Assembly: GCA_022494885.1 (NCBI GenBank)
Contig: JAGVSM010003931.1
Coordinates: 179,373 to 243,372 of the forward strand
Direction: 5' to 3'
Source: Micrasema longulum
Lineage: Eukaryota > Arthropoda > Insecta > Trichoptera > Brachycentridae
Length of the DNA stretch: 64,000 nt
Shown here: one piece after another, positions 35,640-44,445 of the stretch
How positions within the stretch are numbered: the stretch's first letter is position 1
Layout: every line of letters begins with the position of its first letter
The notes under the pieces: generated by a model
What the model was told of the DNA's origin: nothing
Databases searched by the model: none
Seen by the model: the letters and a program-made list of their open reading frames with translations, nothing else
Translations under genes and position numbers: made by a program

Positions 35640-36160
35640 TAATTATCGTCAAAATTTACATTTCAATAACTATGAAGAAGCTGCAGTACATCACAAAATC
35701 GATACCTGGCAATCTCGAAGAGTAATCAATGATACCGTATTCCTTTACAAAATATGCAATAACAACTAATATTACATTTAACTGCTTGAAAAAAATAAAA
35801 TTCGTATCCCTCAACGTACAACTCGGCTGCAACAATTGTTTCATGTTGGTATTTCAAGAACGAATAATAATACGAATGCCAGAATTCTAAATAATTATAA
35901 CACGATTTTTAACTGATATCGATATATATTTCCTCACTCTTAACAAGTTAAAAGAAAATTCTAGAGCCTTAATTGAAAATAATAATTATAATTTAATCTA
36001 ACTGTACCTACCTAATATTTTATTTTTGTACTCTTTAATATTGAAATTATTTTATCTTGTTTGAACGAAGAAAAAAGGGAAAGCTGATCTGGGGTTACTC
36101 TGTATTGATGTGCCGGCGAAAGGATTTTTAAGTCCGAATAAATAAAAAAAACATTTTCTT
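35640..36160 (+). mobile_element. LINE 3' fragment
   Basis: On the plus strand 35670-35900 reads AVHHKIDTWQSRRVINDTVF, LYKICNNN and, after stops, KIRIPQRTTRLQQLFHVGIS: a decayed RT C-terminal region. A 3' UTR ends with CCGAATAAATAAAAAAAAC at about 36137-36155. A second A-rich tail at about 36353-36386 may belong to another scrap. Confidence 0.65.
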
Positions 36161-37359
36161 TTATTTCATTATTATTGTAATATTGTATTTTTTTACGTGA
36201 GGAGTGATACGGAGTGGTTTTTTAAAGGTAGACTTTTTTCTTCTATTTTTGACATTGTATTTAGTAATGTTTATAAAACTATAATTGATCCATAATTTTT
36301 AGTTTATTTGTAAATATTGTATTTTTATGTTATAATGGCTGTTGTTTTCGTTCAATAAATAAATAAAAAATAAATAAAAAAAAGATACCTTATTCTTCCT
36401 AATTTCAATAATTTACATTAGGTTCTAATGAAATATTAAAGGAAATTATAAAGCATACAAAAACCATTAATAAGATTACCTTTAGGCTTCGTTGTAAGGG
36501 GTAATTTTTCAAAAAAATTATAAATCACGAGAATTACTAAAAAACCCTCCCCTGAAAAATTACGTTTCAACCGAATGTCGAGTTTTAATAAAACAGTTCT
36601 CAATTACAGTTTTCTGTATATTACTTAATACAATAACTAAAGCAAAAGGCATAATTGTATTCAACCACTCTGTATCACGAAATTATTAAATTAATATGAA
36701 ACATTAAAAAAAAAACGTTTTTCGTTTTATCTGTATTAAAAAATCTTATCGCCTGGATGGATGGATTCACGTGGATTCACTCCAAATTACACATTTTTTG
36801 AACAACATAAAATAAATAAATTATGAAAATATTTAAAAAGATACATATTAAGTTTTTTAAATACAGTTAGATTGAACAATAACTGTACTTTGCAATTAAG
36901 ACTTGAGATTTTTTTTGTTCAGAGTCAGAAAATGTATACAATTTCAGAAAAAAAAACTTTTATAAAAATTTTGGATTCTAGGAAAAGATAATAATAATAA
37001 TCATCATGGTTTATCAACAAAAAATAACAATCGCTTTATCTACGACATAATAAACTAAGGTAATAGATTTCTCTGGATTATGTCTAGTCTGCCTAACTAG
37101 GTACAAACTGTTTTAAGGCAGACATTTTTATGCAAAAATTAACAATAACATTACTACGTGCTCGTTAATTTATTATACAGTTATAAAATAATTAAATTGA
37201 TAGTGTTTATTATTTATGAATGTTTTTGAGTACATTTTCCGATTTTTCTGCGAAGATGCATTCTTATTTTTATTTGTGTTTAAAATACCAACTTGAAGAA
37301 AAAAAGTTACTATTGATTAAAAAGTTGTTTAGAAGATTATGATGGGGAGTATTTTATAA
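36161..37359. other. AT-rich intergenic, no gene seen
   Basis: There is only simple AT-rich sequence and a possible LINE tail at about 36353-36386. No frame with recognisable content. Confidence 0.45.
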
Positions 37360-38010
37360 AAGTGAATATGGAGATCTAGGAATTTACAGGGCTTATGACA
37401 TATCACCTGCTCGTTTATGTTCAACATTCACAATTTTGTCTTTGTTTTAACATCCATATTTCTTCAATTCTTTCATTCTTATGCTGAAATAGAGTCAATG
37501 TTAAATATTTCTAGTCTACAAAAACGTAGAACTAATATTGACTCCATATATATGTTCCGCATACTAAATGGTATAATCGATGTTCCATCATTACTGGGAC
37601 AAGTAATATTCAATATTCCGACTCGTAGATTGAGAAACAATGAAGTACGGTTCGTCGATCAGCATAGAACAAACTATGGCCTAAATTTTCCAATGACTCG
37701 CCTTTGTCGTATTGTTAACTCAAGACAAGATCTGGACTTTTTTGGTTTAAGTTTACAAGGATTTAAACGAGCACTAAATAAATAGTCCAGATCTTGTCTC
37801 GATGTCCCTTATGTTTGTCAATGCTTCTTTCGTTTTTTTAAAAAATGTTTTAAACTATTCTTTTATTGTAATATTTAAACCTTATAAATTGTATACATGG
37901 ACAATGTCCGTTAATAAATAAATAAATGAATAAATATATTTGTTGATTTTTCTGAAGTTAAAAGCTGAAACCTTTATTGACGCGGGTGAGATTTCTCTGA
38001 CAATATTACT
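37360..38010 (-). mobile_element. Foldback-family arm (GGCCACTT family), interrupted by a LINE
   Basis: The left piece (37366-37488) contains TTTACAGGGCTTATGACAT and TTCTTCAATTCTTTCAT, and the right piece (37940-38010) TTTCTGAAGTTAAAAGCTGAAACC. In the uninterrupted relative at 49925-50165 these are adjacent in inverse order. The intervening 37490-37938 is a LINE. A further diverged arm of the family lies at 38126-38245 in the opposite orientation. Confidence 0.65.
37489..37939 (+). mobile_element. Jockey-like LINE 3' end nested in a foldback element
   Basis: The frame 37417-37785 encodes SSLQKRRTNIDSIYMFRILN, GIIDVPSLLGQVIF, MTRLCRIVNSRQDLDFFGLS, the last part of a Jockey-type RT. The first residues of that open frame belong to the interrupted foldback element. 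The 3' end is AATAAATAAATAAATGAATA at about 37912-37931. Related copies are at 51240-52200 and 39823-40170. Confidence 0.75.
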
Positions 38011-38125
38011 TGGTTAATAAAGGTTTTAACTTTAATCAAGGTTTAACTTGACAAAAATAAACAGATGTAAGAAAAAAAAGATAAAAAATGTTCAAACTTA
38101 TGCAAAATTGTAAATGCAATACCGC

Positions 38126-38245
38126 ATGTTAAGTAGCGACCCAAACCAACCTGTGACCGGTCATAATCTCTGTAATTCCTTGGACTTCCATATTCCATCT
38201 CCTGGTGTACTGTTGTCTATTACTTTCATCTCTGTTGGAGACATC
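38126..38245 (+). repeat. Diverged foldback-family arm
   Basis: ACCTGTGACCGGTCATAATC, GACTTCCATATTCC and TTTCATCTCTGTTG align in order with the arm ACAGGTCATAAGCCCTGTAG ... TTCATCTCTGTTGTAATAT seen at 47635-47760. It is in the opposite orientation to 37360-38010. Confidence 0.55.
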
Positions 38246-38747
38246 AAAATATTTATGACCGTGTTACTTATTCCTCAGATGCCAACTGAAAAATGCCAAA
38301 AATTAAGAATAGGCCGAACCATCATAGCATTAAATGAAATACGCAGTAAGCATGCTTTTTTCGCCTAGCGATTTAAATAAAACTAAGTAATTTGCAAAAT
38401 ATAACGTTAATGCGCCGATCAAAATAAGGAACGAGTTAAGTCCAAAAAACACCTTTCGAAAATTACATTCACAGAGATGATATCGGCGCGTCGGTGAAAA
38501 TTCGAAACGCTGCAAGGGACAATGTGTAAATTGAGGGTACGATTTAGAAAACCCGGCAAAATCTACCCTTCTTTATTTTGAGCAAATCATAAAAAACTGA
38601 TACAATTATATCTTCAAATTGAAAAAAAAATATTTAATTTTTTATTAAAATCAGTTAGCATTTTATATGTAACTGGTGATAAATCAATCAAGATTATGTC
38701 AATAAGCAATGCTAAAATAATTAATTTAATTTTGGAGATTTCCGACT

Positions 38748-38835
38748 TTGCAATACTCAAGTAGAAGTTGCCATGTTTGTAACTCACCCAATAATTTGAA
38801 AGTCCGATTCTCACAAATAAAGCCGTATTTCGAAA
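38748..38835 (+). repeat. Short dispersed repeat, copy 2
   Basis: It matches 25775-25865 (CAATACTCAAGTAGA, GTTGCCATGTTT, AAATAAAGCC). No class assigned. It abuts the foldback element at 38838. Confidence 0.6.
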
Positions 38836-38837
38836 AA

Positions 38838-39330
38838 AATTTAAAAACAACTTTGTTTATAACCACTTTTTTTTCTACCGACCGCTTTCAAAGTTATACA
38901 TGCTTCTTTATTAAGGTATACTTAATCAATGAATTCTATTCTATTTTATTTTATCCATGTTTACTAAATACTAAATGAGGAGCTAATAAAAATAATGTAT
39001 TTTTGTCGTATAAGGATGGGAGGCTTAACGTGATATGGATACGATCTTCAAAATTAGACAGAAATAAACTTAAGGAAATTTTGTTTATTTGGTTATTTTT
39101 TTTTTTTTCTTATTATGAATTGCGTTTTCAATTTCTAAGCTTTCCATGTTTTCTAATTTTAATCTTTTATTTTAAACACGAAGAACTTTTAATTAAGAGT
39201 CTTAATTGAAATTATTATTATGTTCTATCAAATAATATACATTGATAAAGAAGCTTGTATAGCTTTAAAACCGGTCGGTAGAAAGAAAAAAAAATGGTTA
39301 AAAACCAAGTTGTTTTTAATTATTTTATTA
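38838..39330. mobile_element. Foldback MITE with about 75-bp terminal inverted repeats
   Basis: The left arm 38838-38918 (TTTCTACCGACCGCTTTC, TATACATGCTTCTTTAT) is the inverse of the right arm about 39244-39330 (CATTGATAAAGAAGCTTGTA, AAACCGGTCGGTAGAAA). The middle holds no transposase, and open frames inside it are composition artefacts. Confidence 0.8.
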
Positions 39331-39468
39331 AAATGAATAACCACAAAGTAATGCTTCAAACATAAAATTTATATAATTTATATATACTCCCAGTGTGTAT
39401 TTTTAAGGACATATAAATAGGTACATAGAAAATTATTATGAAAGAAAGTAGAGAGAGACAATGGTATA

Positions 39469-39818
39469 CAGGGTGTTCATTAAACCCTGTCACATCCGAA
39501 ACCACGATGATCAGTGAAAACATTGGCACATTGAAATATTTTTTCGGAACGAGTAAAATTTATAAAATAAAAATATCAAAAAAAGCAAATGGTAGCTTAC
39601 ATCTGCAGGGGAGAAACGAGAGGAGGAGGGGGGAGTCTGATACACCGACAACCGAGCTCCCCTCACTTCTCCCTTGCAGAAGTAAGCAACCATTTAAAAA
39701 AAAAAATATTAAAAAAAAAATTCTTTGTTCTAAATATTTTTTTAAATATGCTATTATGTCTTCTTGTTTATACTGATCATCGTGGTTTCGGATGTGACAG
39801 GGTTTAAAGAACACCCTG
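39469..39818. mobile_element. Mariner/Tc1-type MITE with TATA target duplication
   Basis: The ends are CAGGGTGTTC and GAACACCCTG, with TIRs of about 48 bp including CACATCCGAAACCACGATGA. They are flanked on both sides by TATA (39465-39468 and 39819-39822), which includes the TA duplication expected for Tc1/mariner insertions. An inner inverted repeat (ATGGTAGCTTACATCTGCAG and its inverse) makes the whole element palindromic. The element inserted into LINE sequence that continues at 39823. Confidence 0.85.
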
Positions 39819-39822
39819 TATA

Positions 39823-40170
39823 GTCGACTTGGTGGGAGTGGAAGCGGGAAAAAGGTGTTTGTAATTGAATTTGATTTAGTGATCTTATGAAAGAAGACAA
39901 CTTGTTATCAAAGAAATCAAGACTGGTATGTTTTTTGGCAGACCTAAAAATTCTGGGCATAGGGGAATGAAAACCTAAGTTAGTTCTATGGTTATCGGTA
40001 TAAAAAAGTAAGTTTTGTCTGAGGTTTCTAGTTGGGATATTTAATTTTACTGAGCTCAGTAGTTCAGGCACATTAAAGAGTGAGTTGAGAATTTTAAATA
40101 GGACTAGAAGGTTGGATTTATTTCGACGGTCTTGAAGAGATGATATATTTAAGCTAGTTTCTAACTAATT
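39823..40170 (-). mobile_element. Jockey-like LINE 3' fragment next to the MITE
   Basis: The minus-strand frame reads MPELLSSVKLNIPTRNLRQN, HRTNLGFHSPMPRIFRSAKK and TSLDFFDNKLSSF, homologous to the RT tail at 37489-37939. The frame runs on into the MITE TIR, which is not coding. Confidence 0.7.
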
Positions 40171-40385
40171 ATACGTAAATATATTGGTCTCTGGATAAGT
40201 CCAACCTTTAACTTATCTTTTATATTATGTTATAATGATTTGTTTTGTGAATGTTGCGTAAATACTGTGTATTATTATGATTCTTATTCTTAATGGTGGG
40301 GGTCAGTGCTATTTAAGCTCCTGACTTCACTGCGTCCTGGGAAGATCTATTGTCACGGGTCCCCGTGAATAGTACTCGCCCTCCG

Positions 40386-40531
40386 AGCCTGGGTTAATAA
40401 AGAGCCTGGCTACTGTGTGGAAGGCGAGAGTTTAAATTTTGCCAAATCTCTTGCTCCAAGCCCAGGTCTATTAAGAGGCTGGCTACTGTCTGGAAGGCGA
40501 GAGTTTACATTTTGCTTAATCTCCCCCTCCA
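40386..40531. repeat. 73-bp imperfect tandem duplication
   Basis: Two adjacent units share CTGGCTACTGT, TGGAAGGCGAGAGTTTA, ATTTTGC and AATCTC ... CTCCAAG, offset by 73 bp. The stretch is GC-richer than its surroundings. No function seen. Confidence 0.75.
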
Positions 40532-40984
40532 AGCTCCGATCCGTAAAGTATCGGTGTATTAGGTAGGGAGCGAGCTTTTTAACATCCTCAGGTTTAACCA
40601 GTAGTCTCCCGAGGATGAGGCTCCTTTTGTGATGTAGTTTTACCCGCTTCATATTTGTTCATTTAAGCAACTGATGTATGTATTTTTACCAATATCATTT
40701 ATACAAATTCAGGATTATGGATATTCGAGCGTTTACAGGGCTTATGACCTGTCATTGGCTGGGTTAAGTGGCCACTTTACGTTTTACAACATTCCCCATT
40801 CCGCTTATTAGCGAATATCGACACAAGTGACGTAGAATGCGTATAGGTGTTTCCTCATCAATATTGTGTAACATTTATCTTTATTCCGTAAGTTTGGAAA
40901 ACATTCATACTTTACTGTTTTGTTTTATTTCAATAACGGCGATTTGATGAATCAAACTTATTTTTGTAGTTTTTTAAATTTAGT

Positions 40985-41220
40985 TTTATTATTTATTTAT
41001 TTTAAAGAAACAAATAGTCGACAATGACATAATAACATTAAAAAAAAGTTGTTAAAGACAGACCAGCAAAGTTTCCAAATAAAAATCATACATATTATTA
41101 AATTGTGTTACAACAAAAGGATGTGTTTATGTGTATTTGTATGAGAGTTAGTGTAAATGTGTGTTTATGTTTATTAGTGTGGGAGTAAGTGTTTAGGAGT
41201 GTGCATAATTAAATAGTAAG
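40985..41220 (-). mobile_element. LINE 3'-end fragment
   Basis: Read on the minus strand it matches the 3' UTR at 29930-30045 (shared TCTGTCTTTAA and GTCGACTATTTGTTTC-like segments), with a GTGT-rich stretch at 41110-41200 that parallels the CACA-rich one at 29290-29350. There is no coding part. Confidence 0.6.
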
Positions 41221-41551
41221 TGGAATCGTATCGCAGCCAGAAATAATCAGTCTTAATTTATCAAATCGCGGTACAAAGTGCCGCGCGTGTGTACTAACGG
41301 TAAAACTCTCATACACAGTAATAATTCTCTAGAGAAGCCCTTAAGTTCTATTGCATAGAACAAAAGCGATCCAAATTTTTAGTTTTTTTTTTTTACAACA
41401 AACGTGTAACGGACGGTTTCTGTAAGCGCTTGCAATTCTCAACCCAAGTACCTACGGCCCGTTGTATTGCGGTTATCTGTAGCTAACTTCGTAATCAATA
41501 ATCATCGAATGGTTTTTCTCCGTATGAGCTACTGTATTAGGTTATTACTCT

Positions 41552-41810
41552 AGAGTTAAGCTAGGGTTTCCTAGGACAGCGGTGCCCGTATTTTAACGGC
41601 CGTAGTGAACGGTGATGCGGTGGACAGCCGTCGTAACGATGACTAGAGTGTGGTTTCCTAGTAAAACGGTGTTATTAACACCATTTAACATCGTTTCCCT
41701 AGGAAACCACTCTCTAGACGACGTTACGACGGCTTCCCACCGCATCACCGTTCACTATGGCCGTTAAGATACGGACACCGCTGTCCTAGGAAACCCTAGC
41801 TTTACACTCT
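41552..41810. mobile_element. 259-bp near-perfect palindromic foldback element
   Basis: Arms of about 105-110 bp (from GCTAGGGTTTCCTAGGACAG inward) are almost exact inverse copies around a loop of about 35 nt. Shared segments are AACGGCC, GTGAACGGTGATGCGGTGG, AGCCGTCGTAACG and GTGGTTTCCTAG. The GTTTCCTAG box occurs at both the outer end and near the loop. It is GC-richer than the surroundings. No coding capacity. Confidence 0.9.
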
Positions 41811-42414
41811 TCATAGGTACAGGTCGACCAGCCTTACGTGGCAGTTTGATGAGGGCGCCAATAAAGGATGAACAATGTTGTCAGGATAGGAAATAATATG
41901 TTTTTTTTCCTTTATTTTCTTAATAAATATTAACTTTAAATGTGTAACTTAAATACAAAATTTGCACGATCTGTTCATAATAAAATTAAAGAAATAGGCA
42001 CTATAAATACTGTTTTTTAATGCACAATTTATCAGTATTCTATAAATAAGCAATTAATGCTACATAATACGGATTCACGGAAAAATGGACAGAATTATTT
42101 GAAAAATAATAAGACACATTTGGGGTTATAAATTTAGCAAAGGATTAAAAAAATACGTTTATTAACAAAGAATTTAACGACATTCGACAATTCCTGGAAA
42201 ATTAAATCTATTAAGGGAAAATTTTAAGTGGGTCATTAAGATCAGATTGTTTGATCATACTTGAGAATCGAACATCATAGTAACAATTATAAAAACAAAA
42301 ATTTCTTAAAGAATAAAATATCAGTTTAAATATAATAATCTTTATTTTCATACTTGTAAACATAAAAACTTATTGGTCCTTTTCTGGTAAATATATTTAT
42401 GTTTATAGATGACA

Positions 42415-42620
42415 GGCGCCGTTGCGCAGTTGGTTAGACGGCCATCTAAAAACTGGCTTTGCGGGTTCGATTCCCGCCAGTTGCAAGAGAGAAATCCAAG
42501 TCCCTCAATTGTTTTGAGTGTTGTGGTGTATTTTTCATTACCCTCTTATGGAATATGGATTCTCTCTCTTCCACTTGCTGACAAGCCTCTGTATAAAGGT
42601 TAAGCGGGTTTTTTTTTTAA
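42415..42620 (+). mobile_element. tRNA-derived SINE, near full length
   Basis: The tRNA-like head GGCGCCGTTGCGCAGTTGGT continues TAGACGGCC and GCGGGTTCGATTCCCGCCAG (A- and B-box-like). A body of about 130 bp with TTGTTTTGAGTGTTGTGGTG and GACAAGCCTCTGTATAAAGG follows, ending in a T-run. The antisense sister copy at 58812-59019 shares head, body and end. Confidence 0.85.
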
Positions 42621-43009
42621 ATAACGAAATTAAAACTGTATTGTGTAACTAACTTATACAAAAAAATATTAATTTAAAAATGTGAATTGAACAGGAATGT
42701 TGCGTCTCATAAAATGAAATAATACGGACCAAAATGGACACCAAGTCGTTGGAACAATAGGCATAATCTCCCAGTCTACACACGCGCGTTTCCAGAAATT
42801 CTCCAGCAGCCTAGTGGACCACATGGTGACGATATCTACCTACTGTCTACAAAAGATTCTCTTCGGACATCTATCTCCCTTTGTTAACCATGGAGTTGAT
42901 ACAGTGCTTTATTTATTTAGTTTTTATTGCTTAGTTCTTGGCATGAACACTTGACAAACTTACTACTATGCTCTATTTTTTATAAATTTATTGATATCAT
43001 TCTAACTTT

Positions 43010-43490
43010 GCTAGAATTCCACTCGTCCATGCGCTTTGTAGCTGCACGATGATTGGTTATCTAGCTTTCATATACCAACTTAAAAATACCTAAATTTTAT
43101 AAATGGGGTCTAGAATTCCAATCGTCTATGCGCTTAGTAGCTGCAAGACGTGTTGTAATCTTACTCCTTTTTATTATTCATGTTATTTTTATTTATTTTT
43201 TAGTATCATTAATACACTTAATTTATTTGTCAATTTTTAAAATCTGTAAATGGGGGCTAAATTTCTAACTGTCTATGCGCTCTGTAGCTGCAAGACGTCC
43301 TGTAATCTAGCTCCTATCTGTTATAATTTTTATTGATCTTAATTGAAAACGAGGAACTAGAATCCCAACCGTCCATGCGCTCTGTAGCTGCAAGACGTAC
43401 TGGGATATTTATTAATTGTACAGCGCCCTTGAGGTGATTTTCACAAAAATGGCGCTATATAAATTATCCAACTATATATATATATATATA
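43010..43490 (-). repeat. Dispersed element with four internal tandem units
   Basis: The unit C-x-GTC-x-ATGCGCT-x-x-GTAGCTGCA-x-GA occurs four times at irregular spacing (about 43020, 43118, 43268, 43368). It is followed by GTACAGCGCCCTTGAG and GATTTTCACAAAAATGGCGC then a TATATATA run. It is the inverse of the elements at 10285-10520 and 26795-26890. A conserved terminal module plus variable unit number suggests a non-autonomous Helitron-like or SINE-like element. Confidence 0.7.
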
Positions 43491-44390
43491 CTAAATTAAT
43501 TAAATAATTATGAAGGCAGATAGAGATATTTCCTCCAAAAAAATGAACAGGGGTTGATTTAAGTAATTATTCTGGTAGCACTTTGTTATATAATCAAACA
43601 GCAAGCCTCTCATGGCGGCAGCTCGTCTTGTCGAATTTTCACAAGCGATTTATGTCCCTTTCTTCATCTCTTCTACTTTACAATATTATGCATGATGATA
43701 TGACTGTGTTAGCAATTCTTATAACGTCACCACGTACTATTGTTGATGATCTCTGCATATAATTTATTGAATTGTAGTAAATAAATGTATAAATTTTTCT
43801 AGCAAATAATCGAATAGAGACCGATTTTGAATCGGACAGAGACATACGTCATTAACTTCAATATCAATACATAGATGGCGCTCCAACACGCTTGTGAATG
43901 GTTTCTCATTTAATAACATATATACAAAAATCAAAAAAATGTCACTTGTGTCGATATTCGCTAATAAGCGGAATGGGGAATGTTGTAAAACGTAAAGTGG
44001 CCACTTAACCCAGCCAATGACAGGTCATAAGCCCTGTAAACGCTCGAATATCCATAATCCTGAATTTGTATAAATGATATTGATAAAAATACATACATCA
44101 GTTGCTTAAATGAACAAATATGAAGCGGGTAAAACTAAAATAAGAAAATGTATTTTCACAGTCCTGTTTTTAACGTTGATTTTTTTTGCACAGTCACAAG
44201 CAAATGCATAGCACACGGCTACAATACAAACACAGTTGTTTATTGACTTAAACCCTTATTTGTTCAGTCCCACCGAGGAAGCTTTTTTTGGGATTATTAT
44301 TTAAAGGCGTTTTTTAACGATGAATAATTCATTATAAAAAAATATCTTTGAGTGTTGAACTTTGAAAACACTTTTTTTTCTAATTTGTTG

Positions 44391-44429
44391 TATATAAAGG
44401 CAATTCTATTTTCTTATCAATCATCAGTT
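44391..44429 (+). promoter_or_regulatory. Core promoter of copy D: TATA box and initiator
   Basis: TATATAAAG lies at 44391-44399 and TCAGTT at 44424-44429, then about 20 nt of leader to the ATG. Unlike A-C, no TGACGTCA-like site lies within the preceding 250 bp, and upstream sequence does not resemble the block shared by A-C. Confidence 0.75.
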
Positions 44430-44445
44430 CCTTCATACATCAACC

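Larger units (their letters stand above)
40635..44137. mobile_element. 3.5-kb segment bounded by 197-bp near-identical inverted repeats
   Basis: The arm 40635-40831 and the arm 43941-44137 are reverse complements with almost no mismatch. They run from TAGTTTTACCCGCTTC inward to ATCGACACAAGTGAC and contain CAGGGCTTATGACCTGTCAT and AAGTGGCCACTT. TA at both outer ends is compatible with a TA target duplication. The interior has no transposase but holds a LINE tail (40985-41220), a palindrome (41552-41810), a SINE (42415-42620) and a repeat element (43010-43490). It is either a large non-autonomous TIR element or two short foldback elements in opposite orientation. The right edge is 254 bp before the copy D TATA box. 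Confidence 0.8.

Noticed and set aside
39438..39807. Overlapping 60-112-aa frames on both strands.
   Set aside because: They lie inside a palindromic MITE, where symmetrical frames are expected.
42415..42490. tRNA gene candidate (GGCGCC...GTTCGATTCC).
   Set aside because: It has a SINE body and T-run, and a second copy with the same body lies at 58812-59019. The head does not pair as a clean acceptor stem.
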